From assembly GCA_947488615.1 (NCBI GenBank), contig CANKZU010000001.1, positions 186,001-250,000 of the forward strand: a stretch of 64,000 bases of DNA. The letters are read 5' to 3'. The notes beneath the pieces were generated by a model that did not search any database, had not been told where the DNA came from, and worked only from the letters and a program-made list of their open reading frames with translations. A program made the position numbers and the translations under genes. Shown here piece by piece: positions 29,901-39,749 of this stretch; position 1 is the first letter of the stretch, and each line of letters starts with the position of its first letter. The stretch is from an uncultured Aurantimonas sp. Its GTDB lineage: Bacteria; Pseudomonadota; Alphaproteobacteria; Rhizobiales; Rhizobiaceae.

Positions 29901-32483
29901 GATCGCGATCAGGTCGAATCCCGCATCGCTTCCCTCGCCGACCGACCCGTCGAAGCGCGGCTTGATGCCAAGGCGTGGCTGCGCCCCGGCCAGCGGCAGC
30001 GTCAGCGTCCGCTCGACGGGACGGCCGCTGGTGTCAACGACGCGAACCTGCAGCGAGGCGTCGAGCGGCTTCGTGGTCACCGGCGGCGCAAAGGCGGCGA
30101 GCGCGATCGTGGCATTTCCCTCGGCGTCTGTCATGGCGCCGTCGAAGGGCTGGCGCAGCGCCGTCGTGTCATCCTCGGCGAGGCCGAAACGATAGCCATC
30201 GAAACCCGCGATGCTCTCGTCGGCGCTCAGCACGGCCTCGCCATTGACCTCCAATTCGCCGGCCGGCGCGCCGAAAAGATAACGCGCCGCGACGTCGATC
30301 GCCGGCGGCGCGGCGGGGTCAAGAATATCGGCGGAAGAGGTCAGCGCGAAATCGATCTTCTCCGGCTCGAAATCCTCCACGATGAAGCTTTCTTCCGCCA
30401 GCGCCGGCTGCTCGGGATCGGTGTGCAGCGCCACTTTCCAGATCCCGCGCATGGCGTTCTCGGGCAGGTCGAGCCCGAAGGCGAATCCGCCGGCGCCTTC
30501 GTCGGCGACCTGCCGGCGACGGTATTCGACGCCATCCGGGCGGGTGACGATTTCCGTCAGCGACAGCCCCGTGACGGCCTCGCCCTTGGCGTCGCGCACC
30601 AGCCCGGTGAAGAACGCGGTCTCGTCAGTGCGATAAATGCCGCGTTCCGAGGTGAGGAAGACATCCAGCGGACCGGCCGGTGGCCGCCCATCGACGCCCC
30701 GGTCGGTCAGATCGAAGGGCGATTGCGTGAGATCGAGAAAGACGAAGTCGGAACTGCCGTTTTCCGCGGTCAGCACCGCCGGTCGGTCGCCGCCGGTGCC
30801 GCGCAACAGCCCCGCCGGCAGCCGCGCATGGCCGGCCGCGTCGGTCGTGGCGGAGCCGAGAATCTGATTGTTCGCCGCGACGAGTTCGAGTTCGACGCCG
30901 TCGATCGGTTCGGCGCTCCCGAGCGAACGGGCGAAGACGTGAAAACCGTCCTCGGCGGTAAAGCTGGTCAGCCCGATATCACTGACCACGAACCACTGGG
31001 TGGCGAAACTGTCCTGATATTGCGGGCCGTTCTTCGCCTTGGCGGACAGGATGTAGACGCCCGGCTTGATGTCGGGCGCGATCGCCGACACCGGAATCGC
31101 CGTTGTCACTTCCTGGTTGGTCTCGCGGACAACTGTCACGGTTCCCGTCCAGACATCCTCGCCGCTGCTGCTGGCGACCTCGTCGATCTGCCAGTCGGAG
31201 AGCTGGCGCAGGAAGCGCTCATCGCTGATCGCCCGCGACAAGGCCCGGTCGCCGATCCGCTGCAGCCGCGCCTCGATTTCGTCGGTGTTGATCGTCGTCA
31301 CCGGGATCGTCGCCTCGCCGCCCGCCGGCAAGACATAGGCAGTGGTGGCAAAGCGCACCGACGGATCGCGGTCGCGCACATAGACGATGGTCTCGACCGA
31401 TCTGGTCAGGGTCTCGCCATCAGCCGAGGTGATCCCCGGACGCGCGACGATGCGGTAGCGTTCGCCATGCTTCACGCCATCGACGCAGATCTGCGATCCG
31501 TTCGCCGTCACCGGCAGCGTTTCGCCGTCTTCCACCCGCACATAGTCGCCGACATTTTCCGAACGCGTCAGCGCGGTCGACAGCGCGTCGGAGAAATTCA
31601 GGCAAATGCGCGGGTTCGCGGCATTGTTGTCAACAGCATTGTCGACGATCCGGAAGCCGTGCTCAGCCACGACGGCGTCGAGACGCGAACGCGCGGCGCT
31701 TGTTTCAGCAACATCCAGGCTCCGCCGGTAAGTCTTGATCGAAAGCTTCCAGTTTTCCGCCGCCTCATAGGCTTGAGCGAGCGCCCGCAGCGCCTCGGCC
31801 GCCTCCTCGTCGCTGGTCCCCGTCACATAGGCGTTGATCGCGCCGAACTCCCGCAGCCGGTCGTTGCCGGGCCGCTCGCCATATTGTTCGGGATTATAGG
31901 CCAGCGCCGCCTCGGCGATGCCCTGCCAGGCGCGATGGGCCAACGGATCGCGCTTCAGCGCCTCGCGCCAGATACGGATGGCATCGGGATAGGTCAGTGC
32001 CGTCGCGGCGTTTCTGGCAAGCTCGTCTACCGATTGATCGTCATAGGCGGCATCGCGCTCCTCGTCGGCGAGTTCGAGGCGCAGCCGCATGGCTTCGTCA
32101 AGGGCCGAGCGCGGCAGGAAATCCAGCCCAGCGGCGCGTTGCTCGACGCTGTTCTCATCGAGAGCGGCCGCCACGACAATCTTGCCGGAGACGGCACCCG
32201 CGACGGTCCTGAGTTCGCCGATCTCCTCCTTCAGGAAGCACCATTGGCTCTTGGTATTCAGCGTGAACGCCTTGCAGCGATCATCACCCAGACAGGCGGC
32301 CGTGCAACGGTCGAGATCGACATCCTTCAGTATGTCGTAGTCGCGGCCGAAATAATCGGCGCCTTCGGTCGTGATGACGCGCCGCTCGCCGGCCTCCTGC
32401 GCGTAAGATGAGGGCGCGATGAGGACCGCAAAACCGATCGCGATCCCCGCCAGGACTGTTGGAAGATTGCCGACGCGAACCAT
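26985..32483 (-). CDS. bacterial alpha-2-macroglobulin family protein with N-terminal PAN-like domain
   Basis: Thioester motif LYPYGCTEQITSR; MG domains; N-terminal GADYFGRDYDILKDVDLDRCTAACLGDDRCKAFTLNTKSQWCFLK; adjacent to pbpC. Confidence 0.93.
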   Translation of the reverse strand: MVRVGNLPTVLAGIAIGFAVLIAPSSYAQEAGERRVITTEGADYFGRDYDILKDVDLDRCTAACLGDDRCKAFTLNTKSQWCFLKEEIGELRTVAGAVSGKIVVAAALDENSVEQRAAGLDFLPRSALDEAMRLRLELADEERDAAYDDQSVDELARNAATALTYPDAIRIWREALKRDPLAHRAWQGIAEAALAYNPEQYGERPGNDRLREFGAINAYVTGTSDEEAAEALRALAQAYEAAENWKLSIKTYRRSLDVAETSAARSRLDAVVAEHGFRIVDNAVDNNAANPRICLNFSDALSTALTRSENVGDYVRVEDGETLPVTANGSQICVDGVKHGERYRIVARPGITSADGETLTRSVETIVYVRDRDPSVRFATTAYVLPAGGEATIPVTTINTDEIEARLQRIGDRALSRAISDERFLRQLSDWQIDEVASSSGEDVWTGTVTVVRETNQEVTTAIPVSAIAPDIKPGVYILSAKAKNGPQYQDSFATQWFVVSDIGLTSFTAEDGFHVFARSLGSAEPIDGVELELVAANNQILGSATTDAAGHARLPAGLLRGTGGDRPAVLTAENGSSDFVFLDLTQSPFDLTDRGVDGRPPAGPLDVFLTSERGIYRTDETAFFTGLVRDAKGEAVTGLSLTEIVTRPDGVEYRRRQVADEGAGGFAFGLDLPENAMRGIWKVALHTDPEQPALAEESFIVEDFEPEKIDFALTSSADILDPAAPPAIDVAARYLFGAPAGELEVNGEAVLSADESIAGFDGYRFGLAEDDTTALRQPFDGAMTDAEGNATIALAAFAPPVTTKPLDASLQVRVVDTSGRPVERTLTLPLAGAQPRLGIKPRFDGSVGEGSDAGFDLIAIDADRARRPLAGAEWVLNKVTTRFQWYASNGSWNYEPVRTSARVASGTIDIGEDEPAALSLPVEWGEYELVVRDPAGMAGPASVTFEAGWYVAASSLDTPDMAKVSLDKPRYRVGDTAIVHIEPRFAGTAEVLVMDERVITTKTAEIGADGGEVRLEVTRDWGPGAYIAAIVYRPMDIDAKRMPGRALGLAHASVDPGNRALTVSLEAPDKITPRQSVDVSIAVEGVEPGETAYVTLAAVDVGILNITGFEPPSLSGYYFGKRRLGVEIRDLYSKLIDRMQGAPGTVRSGGDAGASYQSPPPMEDLVALFSGLVTAGDDGKATITLDVPDFNGTLKLMALAWTKTGVGEANAEMVVRDPVVLAVSQPRFLAPGDTSRIAIDVTHVEGATGEVTLALSGGTGIVSLGEEASERFALAEGARERLLVPVTAEAVGDASFDLVLTLPDGEILSKSFALPVRSIAPETVDKSAVTLAASGGRLDLGADLFDDFVPGTAAATVSVTGAARFDVAGVVRGLDLYPYGCTEQITSRAMPLVYLDRTILAAGLAGFSSTEDITKRVDDAIAGVLANQSSNGGFGLWRPDYGDLWLDAYVTDFLTRAREGGYTVPEEAFALAIDNLRNSLAYLPDAPDWGPVAYATYVLARNGRAAIGDLRYYSDNELSNFPTPLAKGQIAAALALYGDRVRAERVFRAAIADALEWQAVNSGRTDYGTPLRDDAAILTLGLETEIDGLSFDDLVQQVNAGRQNQRYTSTQEDAWSLLAAHALLASNPPKLTVAGRDVDGPYSAVFDAEDLVSGLDVANRATTPVAADITLRGVPRIAPPASADGYAIARSYYTLDGEPADIAEIGQGERFVAVVEMTPIDGGPARLMIDDPLPAGFEIDNPAILRSGDVAALDWLELTGEAAHTEFRADRFLAAVDQGGGDTATQRFAYVVRAVSPGAFVHPAALVQNMYDPSRRGRTEEGRVSVVGPLR

Positions 32484-32674
32484 GGGATTCTCCCTGTCAA
32501 CATCGTTCAAGCTTACGACGAAGCAATGGCGTCCGCCAGCGTATTCGGCGGGCACGGCAGAATGATCTTCCGACCTTATCCCTCAACCAAACGATCGCAT
32601 TTTAACGATCTGCGACTTTACGTCACCCACGGCTCGCCATTACCGATTTATTCAGAAACGCGCCGTCATAACGT

Positions 32675-34840
32675 ATGGGAATCGAGGCGCCCATGCATAG
32701 CTCACTTACCAGGAAGATCACGCAGGTGCTGATCGGCACGATGATCGTGGCCGCGTCCATCGTGGTCGCCGCCATCATTTGGATGTCCGTCGAGCATGAC
32801 AGGCAAGCCGCGGCGAGCTCCAAGACCATGGTCGAAGGGGGTGTCGCCGGTATTGGCGAGACACTCGACACGATCGCCATCGACTACGCGTGGTGGCAGG
32901 ACGCTTGGGACAACGTGCGGGCCTTGAACGACGATTGGGTTCTGTCGAACATGGGTTCGGGTGTCACCGAATCCAGCACGATGGATCTTCTGTTGATCGT
33001 CCAACCTGACAAGACGATCCGATATGGCTGGAACACCAACTCTGGCGACACCCCGGATCCCACGGTGCTGTCACGCGACGTGATCGAGCAGATGTTGGAG
33101 AAGATCGACCTGATCCCCATCGATGACGTCACACCCGTCCATATGACGGCACGGGTTGGCGATTCCGTTTACGTGCTGGCGGCGGCAAGGATCTCGCCGG
33201 AGGAGTTGAGTGGGATCGAGAAGAGTGAGTTTCCCATTGGGATATTCGGGTTCGTCTTGAGCGATGAGCGCATTGCGGAGCTCGGACAAAAGTTCCTGAT
33301 CGCGGATCTGACCCTTGCGCCGTTTGGCGCCTCGCAAAAGGCAACCAATGTCTTGCGGGCGGATGACGGCGGTCCGTTGGCTCAGCTCGAATGGACTCCG
33401 TATCAACCTGGCGATGAGCTTCTCAAACAGGCTGCCATTCCCGTCGCCATCGCATTTGGCCTCTTCACCTTGGCCGGTTGGGCTGCCACGAGAAGCGCCC
33501 ATCGGTCGGCCGACACTCTCGCTGGCAAGGAGGAAGAGGCGTCGAGAGCCGCCCGCCATGACGTGCTGACCGGTCTTCCCAATCGACTGCAATTCAGCGA
33601 GAAGCTGAACGACAGATCGATCGTAGAGACTTGCGGCAGGGGCGAATGCGCGGCGCTTTTCATCGACCTGGACGGCTTTAAGAACGTCAACGACACGATC
33701 GGGCATGCCGGAGGCGACGAACTGATCGAAGCGTTCGCGAACCAACTTCAGGCAGTGCTTCCACCGGACTCCTTCGCCGCGCGCGTCGGTGGTGACGAGT
33801 TCAACATTTTGATCGCCTCGCCCGAACCGCGGCAGGCCGCCGAGGACCTCGCCGCCGCGATCATTCAAGCGCTGAAAACGGACTTCCAGGTCAACGGAAA
33901 ATCGTTCCGGATTTCGGCGTCGATCGGTTACGCCGTTTCCCGCGACGGAAGCGCATCGCCGGCCGAGATCGTCCGACACGCCGACGTTGCGATGTACGAA
34001 GCAAAACGCCGACAGTCGGGCGAGTCAGTCCTGTACGCGCCGGATTATGAATCCGATATCTACAAGAACCACAAGATCGAGGAAGCCCTGCGCGATGCCA
34101 TTCGCGCCGGCGAACTGGAGGTCTATTACCAGCCGGTCGTATCGGCCGGCACCGCCGAGCTGCAAGCGGTCGAGGCCCTTGCCCGGTGGACCTCCCCGGA
34201 ACTCGGTCCTGTATCGCCGGTGGTCTTCATTCCGATCGCCGAGCAAACCGGGCTGATCGTCGAACTCGGCCAATTCATCTTCCGCCGCGTTTTCGCGGAC
34301 TTCGCTTCAATTCCGGAGTTGCGGGTGAGCATCAACGTATCGCCGGTTCAATTACGCGATCCGATGTTTGTCGATACCCTTGTCGCCATGACAACCGGCG
34401 CGCAAATTCCACCCGAGCGCATCTGTCTGGAATTGACCGAGGGAATTCTGGTTACGCATCCCGATCTCGCGCGACAGAAACTCGAAGCGTTGAAAAAGGC
34501 CGGTTTTACCGTGGCCCTCGACGACTTCGGCACCGGCTTTTCGTCGATCGGATATCTCCGCCAGCTTCCCTTCGACACGCTGAAGATCGATCGCAGCTTC
34601 ATTTCCGAAATGGAACGAAGTCCGCAGGCCGCAAGTCTCGTTCACTCCATCACCGCCCTCGCGAAAGCGCTGGATCTGGATGTCGTGGCCGAGGGTGTCG
34701 AAACGGCCGGCGAGCAACGGCTGTTGCGCCTGACGGGCTGCGACTACCTTCAGGGCTATGCCTTTGGCAAACCGATGCCGATCGGCGAATTGCGGGATCG
34801 CTACCAGTTGGGCGCACAGCCGACGCGCCAAACCGCTTAG
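32675..34840 (+). CDS. membrane GGDEF-EAL protein with CHASE4-like sensor domain
   Basis: DALTGLPNRL-like HDVLTGLPNRLQF, RVGGDEFNIL (GGDEF), EALARWTSPELG (EAL-type), LDDFGTGFSS; N-terminal WxDAW CHASE4-like. Confidence 0.9.
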   Translation: MGIEAPMHSSLTRKITQVLIGTMIVAASIVVAAIIWMSVEHDRQAAASSKTMVEGGVAGIGETLDTIAIDYAWWQDAWDNVRALNDDWVLSNMGSGVTESSTMDLLLIVQPDKTIRYGWNTNSGDTPDPTVLSRDVIEQMLEKIDLIPIDDVTPVHMTARVGDSVYVLAAARISPEELSGIEKSEFPIGIFGFVLSDERIAELGQKFLIADLTLAPFGASQKATNVLRADDGGPLAQLEWTPYQPGDELLKQAAIPVAIAFGLFTLAGWAATRSAHRSADTLAGKEEEASRAARHDVLTGLPNRLQFSEKLNDRSIVETCGRGECAALFIDLDGFKNVNDTIGHAGGDELIEAFANQLQAVLPPDSFAARVGGDEFNILIASPEPRQAAEDLAAAIIQALKTDFQVNGKSFRISASIGYAVSRDGSASPAEIVRHADVAMYEAKRRQSGESVLYAPDYESDIYKNHKIEEALRDAIRAGELEVYYQPVVSAGTAELQAVEALARWTSPELGPVSPVVFIPIAEQTGLIVELGQFIFRRVFADFASIPELRVSINVSPVQLRDPMFVDTLVAMTTGAQIPPERICLELTEGILVTHPDLARQKLEALKKAGFTVALDDFGTGFSSIGYLRQLPFDTLKIDRSFISEMERSPQAASLVHSITALAKALDLDVVAEGVETAGEQRLLRLTGCDYLQGYAFGKPMPIGELRDRYQLGAQPTRQTA

Positions 34841-34858
34841 CTCGAGAACGACCCGACT

Positions 34859-35512
34859 TTATTCCGCCAGCGCCCCGATGAGTCGCCGCGCTTCCGCGAT
34901 CTCGTCCATATTGATCGCGTGTCCCGGCTCCGGATAGAGCTTTGCCGTCACCTTCGCGCCCCGGTTGCGCAGATGCTCCGCCGTTTCCCGAACACGCGTG
35001 GCAGGAATGAACGGGTCGCGCTCGCTGCACCCCATGAACACCGGCAGCCCGGCGAGATCGCCCGAATCCGGCCGCTGCGCCACCGACGGGCCGATCAGCC
35101 CGCCGCTGAACCCGAGGACACCCGCCACCCGCCCCGGATTGCGCGCGGCAAATTCCAGCGCCAGACAGGCGCCCTGCGAAAACCCCGCCAGCACGATGCG
35201 CTCACTGTCGAAGCCGACCTCGGCCAGCGCGCCGAGGATCATGTCGATCCGGTCGAGCGCGGCCGACAGATACGGCTCGTTCGCCGCGATCGGCTCCATG
35301 AACGGGCGCGGATACCAAGCCCCGCCCTCGGCCTGCGGCGCGAGAGCGGCGAGACCCGGCAGGGCGATCGCCTCGCCGAGGCTGAGGATGTCCTCGGCCG
35401 TGGCGCCGCGCCCATGCAGGCAAAGCATGACGCGCCGCGCGTCGGCGAGGGGCGCGCCCGCATGTTTCAGCCGATGCTCTTTGAGAAGCGCCGTTCCGTC
35501 CCGTTCCGTCAT
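34859..35512 (-). CDS. alpha/beta hydrolase (phospholipase/carboxylesterase, MhqD-like)
   Basis: LCLHGRGATAEDIL, VLAGFSQGACLALE. Confidence 0.88.
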   Translation of the reverse strand: MTERDGTALLKEHRLKHAGAPLADARRVMLCLHGRGATAEDILSLGEAIALPGLAALAPQAEGGAWYPRPFMEPIAANEPYLSAALDRIDMILGALAEVGFDSERIVLAGFSQGACLALEFAARNPGRVAGVLGFSGGLIGPSVAQRPDSGDLAGLPVFMGCSERDPFIPATRVRETAEHLRNRGAKVTAKLYPEPGHAINMDEIAEARRLIGALAE

Positions 35513-35532
35513 GGTCGATTCCCTCTCCTGGC

Positions 35533-36480
35533 TCACCCGAGCGGCTTCAAATTGGCTTCGATCCGCGCCCGATTCGGCTCCAGGAAGGGCGGCAGCGACA
35601 GGCTCTGGCCAAGGCTTTCCATCGGCTCGTCCACCGCGAAGCCCGGCCCGTCCGTGGCGATCTCGAAGAGGATGCCGTTGGGCTCGCGGAAATAGAGCGA
35701 GCGGAAATAATAACGCTCCACCTCGCCGCTCGACGGCACGCGAAAGCCCTGCACCCGCTCGGTCCATTCGTGCAGTTCATCGATATCGGCGGCCCGGAAC
35801 GCCACGTGATGCACGCCGCCGGCGCCCTGCCCGGCCCGTGGCAGGTCTGGCTCGACCGCCACATGCAGCTCCGCCGCGGGTCCGCCCTCGCCCATCTCGA
35901 AGGCATGGACGCTCGCCCCGTCCGCCTCGTAGGTCCGCGCCTTTCGCATGTTCATGATCTGCGTCAGGATCGGCTCGGTCCGGCCGAGATCGGGCACCGA
36001 CATGACGATCGGGCCGAGGCCGCGGATCTGATGCGTCTCAGGCACGCTGCTGCCATCCCAGGAGTTGGAATCGCCCTTGCCGCCATCATCGACCAGCCGC
36101 AGGCGCTGGCCTTCCGGGTCCTCGAAGTCGAGCGAGGCCCGGCCGTCGAGATCGCGGATGTCGCCCACCGCGACGCCCGCCTCGCTCAGGCGATCACGCC
36201 AGAAATCGAGGCTCTCGCGGCCGGCGACGCGCAGTCCGGTGCGCGAAATCGCGTTGGTGCCGCGCCGTTCCGGCGCCGCCGGAAAGTCGAAAAAGGTGAT
36301 GTCGGTCCCCGGACTGGCCTTTCCGTCGGCATAGAACAGATGGTAGGCGCTGGTATCGTCCTGGTTCACCGTTTTCTTGACCAGACGCAGCCCCAGCATC
36401 TCGGTATAGAACCGGAGATTGCCGGGGGCGTCGGCGGTAATGGCGGTCAGATGGTGGATGCCCTTCAACGCGATGCTCAT
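35533..36480 (-). CDS. ring-cleaving dioxygenase / VOC family protein (MhqO-like)
   Basis: [52 protein letters not shown]. Confidence 0.92.
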   Translation of the reverse strand: MSIALKGIHHLTAITADAPGNLRFYTEMLGLRLVKKTVNQDDTSAYHLFYADGKASPGTDITFFDFPAAPERRGTNAISRTGLRVAGRESLDFWRDRLSEAGVAVGDIRDLDGRASLDFEDPEGQRLRLVDDGGKGDSNSWDGSSVPETHQIRGLGPIVMSVPDLGRTEPILTQIMNMRKARTYEADGASVHAFEMGEGGPAAELHVAVEPDLPRAGQGAGGVHHVAFRAADIDELHEWTERVQGFRVPSSGEVERYYFRSLYFREPNGILFEIATDGPGFAVDEPMESLGQSLSLPPFLEPNRARIEANLKPLG

Positions 36481-36621
36481 GGCGGTTGCTCCGTGCGGTT
36501 CAAATTCCTCGACGAAATAAGCGGCTTCACGCCCCCGATGAAAAGAGGCCGGTTCGTAACGAATCGTCTCTGTTTAATGAACAGCCGTTTTCACATCCCG
36601 AACGAATAGCGGAGCGACGAC

Positions 36622-37287
36622 GTGACTTCCTCCGATTGCACCACCCCCGGAGATCCGAAGACGATCACGCGGGATGCCCTCGCGGACGTGATCGCGGCGC
36701 GGCAAACGTCCGGCCGCCTGATTGTCGCCATCGTCGGCGCGCCGGGTTCGGGCAAGAGCACCTTCGTCGAGCGGCTGCGTGACCGCCTGAACGCCGTGTC
36801 GCCGGGTTCGACCGACATTCTGCCGATGGACGGGTTTCATTTCGACGACGCCGTTCTCGAAGCGCGCGGCGATCGGCCGCGCAAGGGCGCGCCGCACACT
36901 TTCGACGTCGACGGCTTGGCCGTCATGCTCGACCGGCTGCGGGCCGGCGACGGCCGCGACGTGGCGGTCCCGGTGTTCGACCGGGCGATCGAGATCGCCC
37001 GCGCCGGGGCCCGGATCATCGCCGCGTCCACCCCCATCATCCTCGTCGAGGGCAATTATCTTCTCTTCGACGATCCCGCCTGGGCACCGCTGCGCCAGCG
37101 CTTCGACATGACGGTGATGCTCGCCGTGCCGGAGGCGGATCTGGAAGCCCGCCTGACCGAGCGCTGGGTCGGCTATGGCCTCGAAGGCGCCGCGCTTCGC
37201 GACAAGCTGGACGGCAACGACCTGCCCAACATGCGGCTGGTGCTGGAGAAAAGCATGCCGGCGGAATTCATGGTGGCGAATGTGTGA
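36622..37287 (+). CDS. nucleoside/uridine kinase-like P-loop kinase
   Basis: VAIVGAPGSGKSTFVERL, LPMDGFHFDDAVLEARGDRPRKGAPHTFDVDGL; GTG start. Confidence 0.85.
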   Translation: MTSSDCTTPGDPKTITRDALADVIAARQTSGRLIVAIVGAPGSGKSTFVERLRDRLNAVSPGSTDILPMDGFHFDDAVLEARGDRPRKGAPHTFDVDGLAVMLDRLRAGDGRDVAVPVFDRAIEIARAGARIIAASTPIILVEGNYLLFDDPAWAPLRQRFDMTVMLAVPEADLEARLTERWVGYGLEGAALRDKLDGNDLPNMRLVLEKSMPAEFMVANV

Positions 37288-37389
37288 GGCAGGCGTGTGT
37301 TACGCTGACCGATTGCATAACGCCGAATTCAAAGGCAACATCAGGCACCGTCTACGATTCAATTTGCACACCCACAAGGCAACCAATCA

Positions 37390-39093
37390 ATGCATCGAGT
37401 AGTCGAGTCGCATCTTAATGATTTTGCTGATGACCACAACATAAAGGGGGAAAACGCCGATATATTTGAGATATTTGTGCCGTACATATTGGCAAGAAAG
37501 TTCTCTTTTGATTCTATCGATCCGAACACACTTGTATATGAAGGAGCAGATCCGGGAATAGATTCAATATTTTACATATTTAACGATCAATTTATTTCTA
37601 CTGCTGATGAAGTCGAGAAATTATTTAAGTCCAAAAAGAACAATTATGACGTAAAGTGTATATTTATACAATCAAAATCGTCTGAGAAATGGGATAAAGG
37701 CGAAATAAACAAATTCGAAAGCGCTACGTGTGATTTTATAAGCAGCACTACAGCACATGACCTCGGCGAACATCTGAAAGAACGTAAAAAAGTACTCGAA
37801 ATTATTTTAGATAACGTCGGTAAGCTGCGCAATGGACGCCCAGATATTGCTTGTTATTATGTTACAACCGCGTCGAAGGCAAAAGATAAAGAAATCCTGG
37901 CTGCTGCGAAGACCCTACTAAATCGCCTGTGCGACAGTGGATTGTTCGAAAATTCTTCCGTCGAACTTTTAGGGCGCGATGATGTGATTAAATTGTGGGG
38001 CGAGTCGCAGGGCAGTTATGAGGCAAAGTTTTCGGTAATTGGCGCATCTTCATTTCCAAAAAGTGATGGTATAGAGGAGAGTTATGTATGCACGCTTTCA
38101 GCCAAAGAATTTGTTGAGAAAGTGCTTACAGATGAAACGGGCTCGCTGCGTAAAGGTATATTTGATGAAAATGTACGTGACTTCATCGATTTCGACGACA
38201 GCCTCATTAATAATGAGATACTCGAATCTTTAAACGATGTAAAAAAGAAAAGTCGTTTTGGCATATTGAACAATGGAGTGACTATGATAAGTCCTGACGT
38301 TCGATTGCAAAGTAACGAAATATATGTTTCCAATTACCAAATTGTCAATGGCTGTCAGACGTCAAATGTCTTGTTTGAGGGCAGAAATACGCTTGATAAG
38401 AGCGCCACACTTATGGTCAAAATTGTTGAGACAGACAACCAAGAAATAATTGATGACGTAGTTCGTGCAACAAATCGGCAGAACAAGGTCGAAGAGTACC
38501 AGTTTTTAGCAACCCTGAAAACAGTAAAGGCTGCGGAGCGCTATTTTGCCGCTCGGGGCGGTGACGAACAACATAGATTATTTTTCGAAAGAAGGCCAAA
38601 TCAATTTAGTGGAGAAAATATACCTTCGATTAGAGTTTTTAACCTGAAAGAGGTGGCGAGATGCACGGGCGCTATGTTTTTTGATCGTCCGGATCTTGCG
38701 AGCAGATATCCGAATGTACTCGTTGAGGATTTGCACAATATTGTTTTCAATCCAGAGAACAAGGAGGAAATATTCTATGCGTCCGCATACGCCCTTTATC
38801 GACTAAAACTTCACCACGGCAACACTCGTATCGATCCAATATTCTTCAAACTTAGATGGTATGCGTTGATGGCGCTACGCTATTTTCTCATAAAAAAGCC
38901 TCGAAAACCCACTGCATCTCGGGTCGAAGATGACTGCAAAGTGCTGATGGATTTTGTTTCGAAAAACGACGACAAAGCGATGAAGAAATGGGATGAAATT
39001 GCTTCACGCCTTTACGGGCTGGGCGAGATCGACCGCGATAGGCTACGGACCATTCGGTTTGTTTCAGAAGTTCGCGATGCTATGCTGAAATAA
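37390..39093 (+). CDS. AIPR family (abortive infection phage resistance) protein
   Basis: AT-rich ORF; ILNNGVTMISPDV...NYQIVNGCQTSNVLFE AIPR core; N-terminal GID...IFIQSK. Confidence 0.88.
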   Translation: MHRVVESHLNDFADDHNIKGENADIFEIFVPYILARKFSFDSIDPNTLVYEGADPGIDSIFYIFNDQFISTADEVEKLFKSKKNNYDVKCIFIQSKSSEKWDKGEINKFESATCDFISSTTAHDLGEHLKERKKVLEIILDNVGKLRNGRPDIACYYVTTASKAKDKEILAAAKTLLNRLCDSGLFENSSVELLGRDDVIKLWGESQGSYEAKFSVIGASSFPKSDGIEESYVCTLSAKEFVEKVLTDETGSLRKGIFDENVRDFIDFDDSLINNEILESLNDVKKKSRFGILNNGVTMISPDVRLQSNEIYVSNYQIVNGCQTSNVLFEGRNTLDKSATLMVKIVETDNQEIIDDVVRATNRQNKVEEYQFLATLKTVKAAERYFAARGGDEQHRLFFERRPNQFSGENIPSIRVFNLKEVARCTGAMFFDRPDLASRYPNVLVEDLHNIVFNPENKEEIFYASAYALYRLKLHHGNTRIDPIFFKLRWYALMALRYFLIKKPRKPTASRVEDDCKVLMDFVSKNDDKAMKKWDEIASRLYGLGEIDRDRLRTIRFVSEVRDAMLK

Positions 39094-39110
39094 TATCTAA
39101 TATCGCGGGC

Positions 39111-39749
39111 CTAAAACTCGATCCCAACCTGCGCCTTCACGCCCGAGCGGAACGGGTGCTTGATCATCTCCATCTCGGTGACGAGGTCGGCGATCTCGAT
39201 AAGCTCGTCCTTGGCGTTGCGGCCGGTGACGACGACATGCTTCATCGCCGGCTTGCCCTTCAGGAATTCGACCACCTCGGCGATGTCGAGATAGTCGTAG
39301 CGCAGGACGATGTTGAGTTCGTCGAGCAGCACCAGCTGGTGTTCGTCGTCCATGATCAGCGCCTTGGCCCGTTCCCAGGCGGCCTTGGCGGCAGCGATGT
39401 CGCGCTGGCGGTCCTGCGTCTCCCAGGTGAAGCCGTCGCCCATCGCCGTCATCGTCACCTGGTCGGGGAACTTCTCCAGCACCTTGCGCTCGCCGGTCTC
39501 CCACTTGCCCTTGACGAACTGCACGATGGCGACCTTCATGCCGTTGCCGAGCGCCCGGAAGACGAGGCCGAAGGCCGCCGTCGACTTGCCCTTACCCTTT
39601 CCGGTATGGACGATCAGAAGGCCCTTTTCGATCGTCTTGGTGGCGAGGATCTTGTCGCGCGCCGCTTTCTTCTTCTTCATCTTCTCGGCATGCCGGGCGT
39701 CGAGGTCTTCCTCCGACATTCCGTCCGTGATCTTGGCTTTGTCGGTCAT
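39111..39749 (-). CDS. cobO: cob(I)yrinic acid a,c-diamide adenosyltransferase
   Basis: LIVHTGKGKGKSTAAFGLVFRALGNG, LLDELNIVLRYDYLD. Confidence 0.95.
   Translation of the reverse strand: MTDKAKITDGMSEEDLDARHAEKMKKKKAARDKILATKTIEKGLLIVHTGKGKGKSTAAFGLVFRALGNGMKVAIVQFVKGKWETGERKVLEKFPDQVTMTAMGDGFTWETQDRQRDIAAAKAAWERAKALIMDDEHQLVLLDELNIVLRYDYLDIAEVVEFLKGKPAMKHVVVTGRNAKDELIEIADLVTEMEMIKHPFRSGVKAQVGIEF

Noticed and set aside
29328-32411. 1027-aa plus-strand ORF opposite the A2M gene
   Set aside because: Antisense shadow ORF in high-GC DNA; Arg/His-rich without domains, while the minus-strand frame encodes a clear A2M protein.
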